Counted from the stretch's first letter, positions 44,580 to 53,347 are shown. The stretch is 64,000 nt of DNA from Arthrobacter rhizophilus (GCF_026241105.1 NZ_JAPFFT010000001.1:372001-436000); one strand, 5' to 3'. The notes: a model not told the origin generated them from the letters alone. Made by a program: numbers and translations.

Positions 44580-46004
44580 TCAGTCGATACTGCAGGGAGC
44601 TGCGCCCGCGGTCCCGGGGGTGTTGGGAGCCCACTCCGGGTAGCTGCGGTGGTCGTTCGCCGGCACCCACCGGCCGGCATCCACCACGTAGTCCCAGCCG
44701 AGACCATTGCTCTTGAGCGCCTGGATGCCCGCGATGAGCCGGGTGGCGTCTTCCAACCTGGACCCCACGCCGAAACTGGCTCGCAGGGATCCAGAGGGCA
44801 GGCCGAGGCGCTTGAGCAGCGGGTGGGCGCAAAAGCGTCCGTCGCGCAGGCCAATGCCGTGTTCGGCCGCAAGATAGGCCGCCACGAGGCCTGCGTCATA
44901 GCCATGGAGCGAGAAGTTCACGACGCCGATGGTGTCTTGGGGATCGGTGTCGCTGAAGATCTGGTGGACGGTCACGCCGTCGATCGCGTTGAGGCCATCA
45001 ACCAAATGCGTGCGGATGGCGGCTTCGTGGGCGTGCCATTCCTCGTGGTCGAGGCTGGCGATGACCTGCGTGGCCCGTGCGAGGGTGGCCGCGCCGAGCA
45101 CGTTCGGCGAGCCGCCTTCGTGCCTGGCCGGTCCGGTAGCCCAGCTCACGGAGTCAAGGCGTGCCTCGCGGACTGCTCCGCCTCCAGCAAGGTGGGGTGT
45201 GCCGGCATCGAGCCAGTCGGGGCGCCCCACAAGGACGCCTGCGCCGAACGGCGCATAGAGCTTATGCCCGGAGAAAACCAAGTAGTCGACATCCGCCGCG
45301 GCGATATCGATGCGGCGGTGCGGAGCGAGCTGGGCCGCGTCCACCACAATCCGCGCACCGAATTCGTGGGCCAAAGCAGCGAGTTCCTTGATGGGCAGGA
45401 TCTCGCCCGTCACGTTCGAAGCACCCGTGACTGCCAGGAGGCTGACGCCCCCGTGGGAGAGCGCCGTGCGGACATTGGCTACAGTGTCGGCCAAAGTTCC
45501 CGCGGCCACAATGCTGCGGTGCGGGACCCTTTGCCACGGCAGGAGATTGGCGTGGTGTTCGATGTCCAGATAGAGGACTTCGCCAACGTGGCGCCCGTCC
45601 TCGATAGGCAGGCATCCGGCCAGGAGGTTGAGTGAATCGGTGGTGTTGCGAGTGAAAATCACGGAATCGTCTGCCCGGCCGCCAACGAAATCGCGGACGA
45701 TATTGCGGGCGTTTTCATAGACGGAGGTGCTGATCTGTGAGGCATAGCCTGCGCCGCGATGGACACTCGCGTAGTACGGGAGGATCTCGTTGAGGTATGC
45801 AGAAACTACGGTCAAGGCGGGCGCCGAGGCGCCGTAGTCAAGGTTGGCGTAGCGGACGTGGCCGCCCTGGATCAGGGGCGCTTGCAACTCTGCGCCAGTA
45901 ACCGCGGCCAAGGGACGAGATGCCGGAGATCGGGAATCACCGCGCTGCTGCGCGGATTCGTTGTGCTGCGAGAGAGCGGGAGAAGTAAACGTGGCTGTGC
46001 TCAT
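44580..46004 (-). CDS. PLP-dependent class V aminotransferase (cysteine desulfurase/SufS-like)
   Basis: 474 residues. Fold-type I PLP enzyme with TRNTTDSLNLLAG, IEHHANLLPWQ, VVDAAQLAPHRRIDI (Asp contacting the pyridine N) and the Schiff-base lysine in FSGHKLYAPFG. C-terminal GIGLRDGRFCAHPLL contains a cysteine near where SufS-like desulfurases keep theirs, then ASFGVGSRLED. It may release sulfur or transaminate/lyse a sulfur amino acid. The SAM-IV-like riboswitch upstream ties it to methionine/SAM supply. An N-terminal extension of about 40 residues and a C-terminal extension of 45 distinguish it from housekeeping SufS. Confidence 0.85.
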   Translation of the reverse strand: MSTATFTSPALSQHNESAQQRGDSRSPASRPLAAVTGAELQAPLIQGGHVRYANLDYGASAPALTVVSAYLNEILPYYASVHRGAGYASQISTSVYENARNIVRDFVGGRADDSVIFTRNTTDSLNLLAGCLPIEDGRHVGEVLYLDIEHHANLLPWQRVPHRSIVAAGTLADTVANVRTALSHGGVSLLAVTGASNVTGEILPIKELAALAHEFGARIVVDAAQLAPHRRIDIAAADVDYLVFSGHKLYAPFGAGVLVGRPDWLDAGTPHLAGGGAVREARLDSVSWATGPARHEGGSPNVLGAATLARATQVIASLDHEEWHAHEAAIRTHLVDGLNAIDGVTVHQIFSDTDPQDTIGVVNFSLHGYDAGLVAAYLAAEHGIGLRDGRFCAHPLLKRLGLPSGSLRASFGVGSRLEDATRLIAGIQALKSNGLGWDYVVDAGRWVPANDHRSYPEWAPNTPGTAGAAPCSID

Positions 46005-46021
46005 GGGACCTCACTCAAGAG

Positions 46022-46152
46022 GGACCCCTGCGTGCAGGGGGTCCGCGCTTGCCGCATCCATTCCGGACCGGCCGGGTCGTCACCCGGGGCACCCCGCCGC
46101 GATGGAGGGTTGCCGGCCAGCAAACCGGGGTTTCGCGCTGGCACTCGTGACC
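46022..46152 (-). promoter_or_regulatory. SAM-IV-type riboswitch with expression hairpin
   Basis: Read on the minus strand from 46152: GGTCACGAGTGCCAGCG, then GCTGGCCGGCAACCCTCC (46121-46104) and GGGGTGCCCCGGGTGA (46095-46080), the conserved core of actinobacterial SAM-IV/SAM-I-related aptamers. A stem GGACCCCCTGC/GCAGGGGTCC (46044-46022) follows, ten bases before the ribosome site of the aminotransferase gene, and could act as the expression platform. High SAM is expected to shut the gene off. Confidence 0.88.
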
Positions 46153-46256
46153 TGTAAAGAGACTAGGACACCCGCAAGGCGGGTTCCAATGTGACCCCGA
46201 TTGTTAAGCGGATTGTTACGATCACCGGAAAATATGCCTTCTGCCGAAGAAAAAGT

Positions 46257-46287
46257 GGCGGACGCCCCCGAAAAGGGGGCGCCCGCC
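46257..46287 (-). terminator. Terminator after hisN
   Basis: GGCGGACGCCCCC and GGGGGCGCCCGCC pair with one mismatch around GAAAA; on the minus strand ACTTTTTC follows. It lies 27 bp past the hisN stop. Confidence 0.9.
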
Positions 46288-46313
46288 GTCGATTGTTCAG
46301 TGAATAGAGTGGA

Positions 46314-47126
46314 TTAGAGGAGGTCGTCGAGCTCGGGGTTGAGCCTCTTGAGGACCTCGGAGTGCAGGATCGAGTTGGTAGCGACGGCGTTTCCGCCGAA
46401 GGGACCATCCGCGCCGTCCAGGGACGTGAAGCGTCCGCCGGCTTCAGTCACGATCGGCACCAAGGCAGCCATGTCGTAGACCTGGAGTTCCGGTTCAGCG
46501 GCGATGTCCACGGCGCCCTCGGCCACCAGGCAATAGGACCAGAAATCGCCGTACGCGCGGCTGCGCCAGACATCGTTCTCAAGGCCCAGGAAGTTGTCGA
46601 GGGAGCCGTGCTGCTTCCACTCGGAAAGCTCGGAGTAGGAGAGCGAGGCATCCTCAAGCCGTGACACGTTGGAGACCTTCAGCCGGGTGGCAGCGGCCAG
46701 TGACCGGCCCATGTAGGCGCCCGAGCCCTTTGCAGCCCACCAGCGCTTGCCGAGGGCTGGAGCGCTGACAAGTCCCACCACAACTTCGCCCTCGTCCACG
46801 AGGGCGATCAGCGTTGCCCAGACGGGTACGCCACGGACAAAGTTCTTGGTCCCGTCGATGGGATCGATGATCCAGCGCCTTGAGCCGTGGCCGGTGCTGC
46901 CGAATTCTTCCCCCAGAACTGCGTCGCGGGGGCGGGAGCGGGAGAGCTGCCCGCGGATTGCTTCCTCGGCAGCCTTGTCGGCGTCGGTCACGGGGCTCAG
47001 GTCGGGTTTGGTCTCCACCTGAAGGTCCAGTGCCTTGAACCGCTCCATTGTCAGGGAATCGACGGAGTCGGCCAGGACATGGGCCAGCCGCAGGTCGTCG
47101 TTGTAGCTCGAATCGGGTTGGGTCAT
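46314..47126 (-). CDS. hisN: Histidinol-phosphatase, inositol monophosphatase type
   Basis: 270 residues. Catalyses removal of phosphate from L-histidinol phosphate, the eighth step of histidine synthesis in actinobacteria. IMPase-fold metal motifs: GEEFG (Glu ligand), [15 protein letters not shown] (DPIDGT) and [18 protein letters not shown]. Length and the [15 protein letters not shown] opening match actinobacterial HisN. Other inositol-phosphatase homologues cannot be fully excluded. It follows rsgA and aroA on the same strand, an order common in this family of bacteria. Confidence 0.9.
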   Translation of the reverse strand: MTQPDSSYNDDLRLAHVLADSVDSLTMERFKALDLQVETKPDLSPVTDADKAAEEAIRGQLSRSRPRDAVLGEEFGSTGHGSRRWIIDPIDGTKNFVRGVPVWATLIALVDEGEVVVGLVSAPALGKRWWAAKGSGAYMGRSLAAATRLKVSNVSRLEDASLSYSELSEWKQHGSLDNFLGLENDVWRSRAYGDFWSYCLVAEGAVDIAAEPELQVYDMAALVPIVTEAGGRFTSLDGADGPFGGNAVATNSILHSEVLKRLNPELDDLL

Positions 47127-47204
47127 GGTTCCAAGCTACCGTCTATTCGCCGGCGAACCGGGGAGGTAGGACGGCAATCACCGCACGGTCAGTTGACCCC
47201 GCTG

Positions 47205-48320
47205 TTAATTGACCGTGCCCAATTCCTTGGCCTCTTGGACTTCCATGCGCGGGTCCGCGCCAAGGAGCCGACGCAACGACGCCAGGCGGGCGGGGCCGGC
47301 CTCGCCGGCATGGCCATCAGCGACCCACGAATCCAAGCCACAACGGACCGCAGAGGCATCGTGCTTGCAACCCCGCTCGCACGACTCCGTTCCTGGTTCC
47401 AGATCCGGGAAGGCGCGCAGGATGCGATCCGGGTTCACGTGGGCCAGGCCGAAAGAACGGATCCCGGGCGTATCGATGATCCAGCTGCCGCCGGGGGCGT
47501 CGCTGAGCTTCAATGCAAGGGCTGAGGACGAGGTATGACGGCCCCGGCCCGTGACAGCGTTGACCCCGCCGGTGGCGCGCTCGGCGCCAGTAAGGGCATT
47601 CACCATGGTGGACTTCCCGACGCCGGAGTGGCCCAAGAGAACGGTGACCTTGCCGTCGAGGTAGTCCCGCAGTTGGCCGACGGCGTCGCCATCAAGCCGG
47701 GCGGACAAGCCATCGTCGGAGCGGGCGTCGATGCCGGAGGCGCCTGCATCGGCCGTCCGGCTGATGATGATGGGGAAGCCGAGGCTCACATAGTTGGCGA
47801 GCAGTTCCGTGGGATCCTTGACATCCGCTTTGGTGACGAGCAGCAGCGGTTCGATCCCGGCGTCGTACGCTGCCACCAAGGCACGGTCGATAAATCCTGT
47901 CCGGGGCTCCGGGTTGGCAGACGCAACCACCACCACGAGCTGGTCGGCGTTGGCCACCACGGCCCGTTCGATGGGATCCGTGTCGTCGGCGCTTCGCCGC
48001 AGGAGGGTCTTTCGCTCCTCGACGCGCACGAGGCGGGCGAGGGTATCCGGGGCTCCGGACACATCGCCGACGAGGGCCACGAAGTCTCCGGGGACCACGG
48101 GGGAGCGCCGGAGTTCCCGGGCACGGGCCGCAATGACGATGCGCTCGTTATCGGAGCTTTCGCCCACTATCGCGGTGTAGCGGCCGCGGTCGACCGTGAT
48201 GATGCGCCCGATCACGGCGTCGTCGTGGCTGGGGCGGTCCTTCGTGCGGGGGCGTGTGCCCTTCTTGTTGGGGCGGATCCGGACATCGGATTCGTCCCAG
48301 GAGCTTGCGTCGCGAGCCAT
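47205..48320 (-). CDS. rsgA: Ribosome small-subunit GTPase RsgA
   Basis: 371-residue circularly permuted GTPase that checks late 30S maturation. OB-fold region about 35-105; then G4 TKAD (163-166), G1 GHSGVGKS (230-237), G2 GRGRHTSS, G3 DTPG (283-286); C-terminal zinc site Cys314, Cys318, His320, Cys327. ATG 48320 lies two bases after the aroA stop, so the genes are coupled. The reading frame is open further upstream through aroA but that part is not coding for RsgA. Confidence 0.95.
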   Translation of the reverse strand: MARDASSWDESDVRIRPNKKGTRPRTKDRPSHDDAVIGRIITVDRGRYTAIVGESSDNERIVIAARARELRRSPVVPGDFVALVGDVSGAPDTLARLVRVEERKTLLRRSADDTDPIERAVVANADQLVVVVASANPEPRTGFIDRALVAAYDAGIEPLLLVTKADVKDPTELLANYVSLGFPIIISRTADAGASGIDARSDDGLSARLDGDAVGQLRDYLDGKVTVLLGHSGVGKSTMVNALTGAERATGGVNAVTGRGRHTSSSALALKLSDAPGGSWIIDTPGIRSFGLAHVNPDRILRAFPDLEPGTESCERGCKHDASAVRCGLDSWVADGHAGEAGPARLASLRRLLGADPRMEVQEAKELGTVN

Positions 48321-48322
48321 CG

Positions 48323-49717
48323 TTAGTTGCTTGTCTCCGTTGAACCGGTGTCCGCGGCCGCTGGGCCGCCGCTGAGCATCGATGCCCAGATTTGCGGAAA
48401 TTCGGGCATGGTCTTGGAGGTAGTCGCGATGTCTTCGACCTGGATGCCCTCCACGGCGAGCCCCAGGATGGCGCCCGCGGTCGCCATGCGGTGATCGGCG
48501 TAACTGTGCACGACGCCGGCATGCAGTATTGCGGGGCGGATCACCAAGCCGTCGCCGGTTTCCTCGGCGTCTCCGCCGAGACGGTTGATTTCGGCGACCA
48601 GCGCGGCGAGTCTGTCCGTTTCGTGGCCGCGCAAATGCGCGATGCCCGTGAGCCGGGAAGGGCCTGAGGCCAGGGCGCACAATGCCGCCACGGTGGGGGC
48701 GAGCTCGCTGGTTTCGTCGAAGTCCGCACCGAGGATTTCGGAGCCGCCCGTGACAGTCAGCGTGCCCTTGTCCAGTGAGACTGTGGCGCCCATGGTGGCA
48801 AGAATGTCCCGCCAGAGGTCGCCGACCTGTGTGGTATTTGCAGGCCAGTTGGGGATTCGGATGGTTCCCTTGGTGGCCAGCGCCGCAGCGAGGAACGGTC
48901 CCGCGTTGGAGAGATCCTGCTCGATCCTCTCGTCGAAGGCCTGGATGGGCCCGGGGGCCACACGCCAATGGTTCGGCACGGAGTCATCCACCTGGACTCC
49001 CACGCCGCGCAAGACCGAAACTGTCATGTTGATGTGGTCGAGGCTCGGCACGGGCTTGCCCACATGTTCCAGGTGCAGGCCTTCTTCGAAGCGGGCACCG
49101 ACCAGCAGCAAGGCGGAGACGAACTGCGAGGAGGCGCTTGCGTCGATCACCAAGTGGCCACCGCGTACCGAACCGGTACCGGAAACTTTGAATGGCAAGG
49201 AAGCGGCCGGTTGCCCGTCCAGGGCGCTGACTTCTACACCGAGTGTTCGGAGGGCTTCGATGATGGTGCCCATGGGCCGTTGGCGCGCGTGTGGATCGCC
49301 GTCGAATACCGAGGGGCCGTTACGGAGGGCAGCGAGGGGCGGCACGAAGCGCATGACTGTGCCGGCAAGTCCGCAGTCGATGGCGGACTCAGGAACAGCT
49401 GCAGCCGCGCCCATCGGGGTGACTTCAAGGTCCGGGCCGTACTGTCCGTCGCCGGGAACTTCCGCAACGGTTGCGCCAAGCTGGCGCAGGGCTTCGACCA
49501 TCAGGGCGGAGTCCCGCGAGTGCAGGGGTGCCCGCAACCGGGACGTGCCGTCGGCCAATGCCGCCAGAACGAGATAGCGGTTGGTCAGCGACTTGGAACC
49601 AGGAACCGTGACCGTGGCATCCACGGGGTGGCCGGCGAAAGGCGCCGGCCACAGGGGGAGTGCGGAAGCGGTAGGGCTGCCTGATTCGTTTGTCTGCGTG
49701 GCGGGGGTTCCTGGCAT
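48323..49717 (-). CDS. aroA: 3-phosphoshikimate 1-carboxyvinyltransferase (EPSP synthase)
   Basis: Sixth step of the shikimate pathway: joins PEP to shikimate-3-phosphate. 464 residues with PGSKSLTNRYL (39-49), GLAGTVMRFVPPL at about 116-128, ASASSQFVSALLL, and C-terminal SYADHRMATAGAILGLA with the DHRMA motif. At the position of E. coli Pro101 in the GNAGTAMRPL loop this protein has Phe, which is a family variant rather than a fault. ATG start; gene precedes rsgA by two bases. Confidence 0.96.
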   Translation of the reverse strand: MPGTPATQTNESGSPTASALPLWPAPFAGHPVDATVTVPGSKSLTNRYLVLAALADGTSRLRAPLHSRDSALMVEALRQLGATVAEVPGDGQYGPDLEVTPMGAAAAVPESAIDCGLAGTVMRFVPPLAALRNGPSVFDGDPHARQRPMGTIIEALRTLGVEVSALDGQPAASLPFKVSGTGSVRGGHLVIDASASSQFVSALLLVGARFEEGLHLEHVGKPVPSLDHINMTVSVLRGVGVQVDDSVPNHWRVAPGPIQAFDERIEQDLSNAGPFLAAALATKGTIRIPNWPANTTQVGDLWRDILATMGATVSLDKGTLTVTGGSEILGADFDETSELAPTVAALCALASGPSRLTGIAHLRGHETDRLAALVAEINRLGGDAEETGDGLVIRPAILHAGVVHSYADHRMATAGAILGLAVEGIQVEDIATTSKTMPEFPQIWASMLSGGPAAADTGSTETSN

Positions 49718-49723
49718 GCTTCC

Positions 49724-50239
49724 TTATGCTCCAACTGCGTTGTCTACGGCCTTGCGAACGGCGCGGTCTGTCTTCTTGAGCTGCTTGCCAGTGACCTTCT
49801 TGGCGTCCATGGCGAGGTGTTCGGCGCGCCACGCGAGACTGGGCCGGCCGGCCGTGTCCACGGCAGCGAGCAGCACGCCGCCGGTCAGGGATATGTTCTT
49901 GAGCAACTGGGCACGGCGGGCAAGCCGGCCTTCCTTCGTGCTGATGTCCGCGGAACGCCATTCGACAAATGTGTTGAGCACCGAAATACCTGCAAGCAGC
50001 GTAGCCGAGAACCGGGAACACTTGCCGAGGGCGAGCAAGGCGCCCGCGCCTACCTGCGTGCCGCCGATAACGCGCGCCAGCATTTTTTCGTCCGCCGGGA
50101 AGGGCAGCGACTCCGAAGCACGGCGGAGCAGCGGGGAAAGCTGCTCGGCAGTGTCATCCGCGTTCTTGAGCTTGTCCAGCCCTGCGACAACAAAGCTGGA
50201 CGCCAACATTGGCCTGGCGAGAAAACGGACGAGGGACAT
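49724..50239 (-). CDS. DoxX-family membrane protein
   Basis: 171 residues from ATG 50239 with an AGGAGG ribosome site. Four short helices of the DoxX type, starting RFLARPMLASSFVVAGLDKLKN, then GGTQVGAGALLALGK and LLAGISVLNTFVEWR. The C-terminus is basic (KKVTGKQLKKTDRAVRKAV). DoxX relatives act in redox balance or small-molecule transport in the membrane; in mycobacteria a DoxX protein forms an oxidoreductase complex with SodA and SseA. Located back-to-back with the oxidative-stress sigma factor gene, whose SigR-type promoter lies in the shared 309-bp intergenic region. Confidence 0.82.
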   Translation of the reverse strand: MSLVRFLARPMLASSFVVAGLDKLKNADDTAEQLSPLLRRASESLPFPADEKMLARVIGGTQVGAGALLALGKCSRFSATLLAGISVLNTFVEWRSADISTKEGRLARRAQLLKNISLTGGVLLAAVDTAGRPSLAWRAEHLAMDAKKVTGKQLKKTDRAVRKAVDNAVGA

Positions 50240-50340
50240 GTTTTTGCCTCCTGGATGGCTTGCCACAATGGTCAGGTGGTGCTGCGTTCGAGTGGTGCGG
50301 TGTTCACGGGGTGCAGTCGGATCTAGTCTTGCATCTTTGT

Positions 50341-50366
50341 GGAATATTTGCCCGGAGCCTGCCGTT
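50341..50366 (+). promoter_or_regulatory. SigR/SigH-type promoter upstream of sigR
   Basis: GGAAT (50341-50345), exactly 18 bases, then GTT (50364-50366): the full actinobacterial SigR/SigH consensus. It is 180 bp before the likely start of the sigma gene, so the factor should activate its own transcription under thiol stress. Confidence 0.8.
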
Positions 50367-50548
50367 GTCAAAAGAAGGTGCGGTATGGGCTGGACCTCGG
50401 GTTTAGGCGTGTGTGTTGTGCTGCGCCTGTGTCAACGTCGTTGAGCGGAGATGGTTTTTTGGCCTTGGTTAAGGACCGCGAGGAACACTTGGCGCTTGGG
50501 CGGGAGCTGCCAGGGGACTCCCGGAGGGTGACAGTAGACTTGGATGCA

Positions 50549-51298
50549 ATGAGCACCATGGATCCGGCCGCAGCGGCCATGTACAAAGCAGCGACGGAAG
50601 TCGCGGACGCAACGTCCGATGACGGCGCAGCTGTTGAGGCCGACGTCGAGATTGCAGTGGACTTCGCGTCCGAGACTCCTGAACAACGGAGGGCGCGCTT
50701 CGAACGCGACGCCATGCAGTATGTCGACCAGCTCTATTCGGCTGCCATGCGCATGGCCAGAAATCCGTCCGACGCCGAGGACCTGGTCCAGGAGGCCTAT
50801 ACCAAGGCTTTCTCGGCCTTCCACCAGTACAAGCCGGGCACCAACCTCAAGGCATGGCTGTACCGCATCCTGACCAACACGTACATCAACCTCTACCGGA
50901 AGCGGCAGCGCGAACCGCTGCAGTCGAATTCGGACACCATCGAAGACTGGCAGCTGGCGCGGGCGGAATCGCACACGTCTTCGGGGCTGCGCTCCGCGGA
51001 AGCGGAGGCATTGGATCATTTGCCGGACTCGGACGTGAAGAGCGCTTTGCAATCCATTCCGGAGGAATTCCGGCTCGCGGTGTACTTCGCTGACGTCGAA
51101 GGCTTCGCATACAAGGAAATATCAGACATCATGAATACCCCGATCGGGACGGTCATGTCCCGGCTTCATCGCGGCAGGAAAATGTTGCGCGATCTGCTGG
51201 CGGACTACGCCGCGGAACGGGGAATCAGCGCCGGCGCGGAAGAAAAGGTCTTGGCCGTGGGCGCGGCCGCAAGCAAAAAACAGGAGAAAAGGAAATGA
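50549..51298 (+). CDS. sigR: ECF sigma factor of the SigR/SigH (thiol-stress) group
   Basis: 249 residues from ATG 50549. Region 2 ([29 protein letters not shown] and [27 protein letters not shown] in outline) and region 4 ([45 protein letters not shown]) are complete. The [17 protein letters not shown] block is characteristic of the SigR/RpoE ECF12 group. It directs transcription of thioredoxin, mycothiol and proteolysis genes when its anti-sigma factor is oxidised. The frame is open upstream to 50339, with in-frame GTG 50528 and TTG 50540 as alternative starts. ATGA overlap with rsrA. Confidence 0.93.
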   Translation: MSTMDPAAAAMYKAATEVADATSDDGAAVEADVEIAVDFASETPEQRRARFERDAMQYVDQLYSAAMRMARNPSDAEDLVQEAYTKAFSAFHQYKPGTNLKAWLYRILTNTYINLYRKRQREPLQSNSDTIEDWQLARAESHTSSGLRSAEAEALDHLPDSDVKSALQSIPEEFRLAVYFADVEGFAYKEISDIMNTPIGTVMSRLHRGRKMLRDLLADYAAERGISAGAEEKVLAVGAAASKKQEKRK

Positions 51299-51552
51299 GC
51301 TGCCAAGGATTGGGCGACTGCGACGATGCTCGGATGCAGCGTATCTACGAGTACCTCGATGGTGCGTTGACCCGTGAAGACATCGCAGAGATCAAAGTGC
51401 ACCTGGAAGACTGCCCGGAGTGCACCGAGCAGTACGACCTTGAGTGCGTCATTCGCACCGTGGTGAAGCGCTCCTGCACGGAGGCGGCTCCTGAGAACCT
51501 CAAGAACTCGATCCTGGACAGGATCCACTCGATGAAGTCGGTGGACGTTTAG
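51295..51552 (+). CDS. rsrA: Zinc-binding redox anti-sigma factor (RsrA/RshA)
   Basis: 85 residues. The ZAS motif HLEDCPEC gives His36, Cys40 and Cys43, with Cys9 27 residues earlier as the fourth zinc ligand, the same arrangement as in RsrA. Disulfide formation among these cysteines expels zinc and frees the sigma factor. Overlaps sigR by ATGA, keeping sigma and anti-sigma in step. Followed by a GC-rich hairpin. Confidence 0.94.
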   Translation: MSCQGLGDCDDARMQRIYEYLDGALTREDIAEIKVHLEDCPECTEQYDLECVIRTVVKRSCTEAAPENLKNSILDRIHSMKSVDV

Positions 51553-51568
51553 GCGCCTGGAACGGCAA

Positions 51569-51600
51569 GGGCCCCGGAAACCTGATGGTTTCCGGGGCCC
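51569..51600. terminator. Hairpin between rsrA and the convergent bL37 gene
   Basis: GGGCCCCGGAAACC and GGTTTCCGGGGCCC form a perfect 14-bp stem with a TGAT loop. No long T-run on either side, but the position between convergent genes supports bidirectional termination. Confidence 0.75.
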
Positions 51601-51631
51601 TCCGCATTAAGTCTTACGCTAAGCCGCTGGC

Positions 51632-51706
51632 TTAGGTGTTGGGACGCTTGCCGTGGTTTGCGCCGCCGCGCTTACGGTCACGACGCTTACGTGCACGCTT
51701 GCTCAT
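51632..51706 (-). CDS. 24-residue ribosomal protein bL37-like
   Basis: ATG 51706 with AAGGAGG six bases before it, 24 codons and TAA: MSKRARKRRDRKRGGA-NHGKRPNT. Eleven of 24 residues are Arg or Lys and it ends NHGKRPN, matching the actinobacterial bL37 peptide seen in the 50S subunit of mycobacteria. It would bind rRNA on the large subunit. It is too short for normal gene finders. Located convergent with the sigR-rsrA pair. Confidence 0.85.
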   Translation of the reverse strand: MSKRARKRRDRKRGGANHGKRPNT

Positions 51707-51834
51707 AGCTGGCCTCCTTAGATTCTTGATACTCAATAAAGCTGCCCTCCAGTCTCCCACATCCGGGGGCCGCCCCGCGAACCGGAAGATCAAGGGTGGA
51801 GGGCGCTGTGCCAGCCCCTTAGTGGATTCCGGAC

Positions 51835-52449
51835 TCAGCTCCGCAGAGAATTTCGGATGGAGATCCTTGCCTGGTCCAGGACGGTGCGCACGGTTTCAAG
51901 GGCGATGGGAGTCAGGGCCTTCGACCCCGCATGCTGGCGCAGTTCCACGCGGATGTCATCGCGGAAGGACTGGACCATCATCTCGGCCTCCTTGAGGATC
52001 CGGTGTCCCTCCGGCGAGTAGCTTCCCGCCCACGATTGGAACTCCGGCGACTTCGCATTGGCGCGTGCGGCTTCGGCGGTTGCCGCCAGGTCTGCCCGCA
52101 AGCCGCGCATGTTGCTGCGGATGTCCTCGCGGAGATTATCGGCCAACCGCCGCACGGACGCAGAGATGTTGTCCTCGACGTCGGCCAGTTCCTGCCGCCG
52201 GCTGTTGAGTTCCGTTAGTCCGGCAGTGGTGATGGAGTAGTTGGTGCGGCGCCCATCACTGCTGGTGGCTACCAGTCCTTCTTCCTCGAGTTTGCCAAGG
52301 CGCGGGTAGATGGTTCCGGCGCTGGGGGAGTAGGTCCCTCCGAAGCGTTCGCCGAGGGCCTTGATGAGCTCGTAGCCGTGCTTGGGGCCTGATTCCAGGA
52401 GTGCCAGCAGATAGAGCCGGAGGGCTCCGTGGGCAAAGACGGGCGGCAT
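51835..52449 (-). CDS. PadR-family transcriptional regulator
   Basis: 204 residues. N-terminal PadR winged helix LRLYLLALLESGPKHGYELIKALGERFGGTYSPSAGTIYPRLGKLEEEGLV in outline; the C-terminal 100 residues are a long helical domain of the PadR-s1 plus extension type, used for dimerisation. The ATG overlaps the stop of the DUF4097 gene by one base (TAATG), so it is the second gene of an operon controlled by the twin palindromes at 53314-53347, which it probably binds. Confidence 0.92.
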   Translation of the reverse strand: MPPVFAHGALRLYLLALLESGPKHGYELIKALGERFGGTYSPSAGTIYPRLGKLEEEGLVATSSDGRRTNYSITTAGLTELNSRRQELADVEDNISASVRRLADNLREDIRSNMRGLRADLAATAEAARANAKSPEFQSWAGSYSPEGHRILKEAEMMVQSFRDDIRVELRQHAGSKALTPIALETVRTVLDQARISIRNSLRS

Positions 52450-53297
52450 TAGACTTCCTCTTCTCCGGGGACTGAGTGTGCTGTTCCGGGGGCTGGCGCG
52501 CTGCCATGGATGATAGAGGTTTTTCCGGACACGGAATTGGTGCGCGCCACCATGAGGCGCTCGTCGGGGCCAACGATGGTCTGGACCCTGCCGCCTCCTT
52601 GGGCGTAAAGCTGGTCATCGATCATCACGATGCCGCTGGCCGTCTTGGCAACGATGTCCACTCCGACGTCATGCGGCAGGCGGATCGTGAGGTCGCCCGA
52701 TACGGAATTGGCTCCGAAATCCTGGGTGAAGCCGTGGAGATCGAAGCTGAGGTCGCCGCTGACAGTGTTGGCCCGTATGTTCTTGAAGCGGCCCGAAGCC
52801 GTGACCTCGCCTGAGACGCTCTTGGCGGTCATGATGCCGTCGTGGTTGCGGGCGATGACTTCGCCACTGACGGTGTTGACTTGAAGCTCGCCGCGCGTGC
52901 CGTCTGCGAGGACGGACCCGGAAACCGTGTTGAGGCGGATATGACCGGTGACGCCCGACACCATGCCGTCACCGCCCACGGTTCCTGCTTCGACGTCGAC
53001 ACCCTCGGGCAATGCAATGCTGATGACGACGGTGTTCGTACTGGTGTTGTTGACAGTCCCCATAAGGTTGCGGAACCAACCCTGCGGGCCGTGCAACTGA
53101 TGGCGGACCTCGAGCCGGCCATCAATGAGGCTGACGCTCAGTGGATCACCGTTGATTTCCGATACTTCGATCCTGGCGATCGGTTCATCGTGCGTGACCA
53201 CGTCGAAGCGGCCCTTGACGATCCCCAGCTTAAGTGAGCGGACGCCGTCGACGTCGATGGTCTGCGGCCCGGTAACGGTCCAGTTTTCTTCTGACAT
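52449..53297 (-). CDS. DUF4097 (adhesin-like beta-helix) protein
   Basis: 282 residues from ATG 53297 with GGAGGGG. The middle consists of repeated strands of the form x-N-T-V-S-G-x-(V/L)-x-A/V, e.g. LNTVSGSVLADG, VNTVSGEVIARN, AKSVSGEVTASG, ANTVSGDLSFDL, ANSVSGDLTIRL: a right-handed beta-helix typical of DUF4097. No signal peptide, so it is likely cytosolic or membrane-peripheral. In firmicutes, related proteins pair with PspC/LiaF stress systems; here it is paired with a PadR regulator. Function unknown. Confidence 0.85.
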   Translation of the reverse strand: MSEENWTVTGPQTIDVDGVRSLKLGIVKGRFDVVTHDEPIARIEVSEINGDPLSVSLIDGRLEVRHQLHGPQGWFRNLMGTVNNTSTNTVVISIALPEGVDVEAGTVGGDGMVSGVTGHIRLNTVSGSVLADGTRGELQVNTVSGEVIARNHDGIMTAKSVSGEVTASGRFKNIRANTVSGDLSFDLHGFTQDFGANSVSGDLTIRLPHDVGVDIVAKTASGIVMIDDQLYAQGGGRVQTIVGPDERLMVARTNSVSGKTSIIHGSAPAPGTAHSVPGEEEV

Positions 53298-53313
53298 GAC
53301 CCCTCCAAAGGAT

Positions 53314-53347
53314 GCGATATATCGCGTATGAAACTTACGATATATCG
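53314..53347. promoter_or_regulatory. Twin palindromic operator of the DUF4097-padR operon
   Basis: CGATATATCG occurs twice, at 53315-53324 (extended to GCGATATATCGC) and 53338-53347, 23 bp apart and just upstream of the DUF4097 ribosome site. Two helical turns between identical palindromes on one DNA face fit binding by two PadR dimers, giving autorepression. Confidence 0.8.

Noticed and set aside
47205..48968. Extended RsgA of 587 residues
   Set aside because: The upstream part is antiphase to aroA on the same strand. ATG 48320 gives the normal length.
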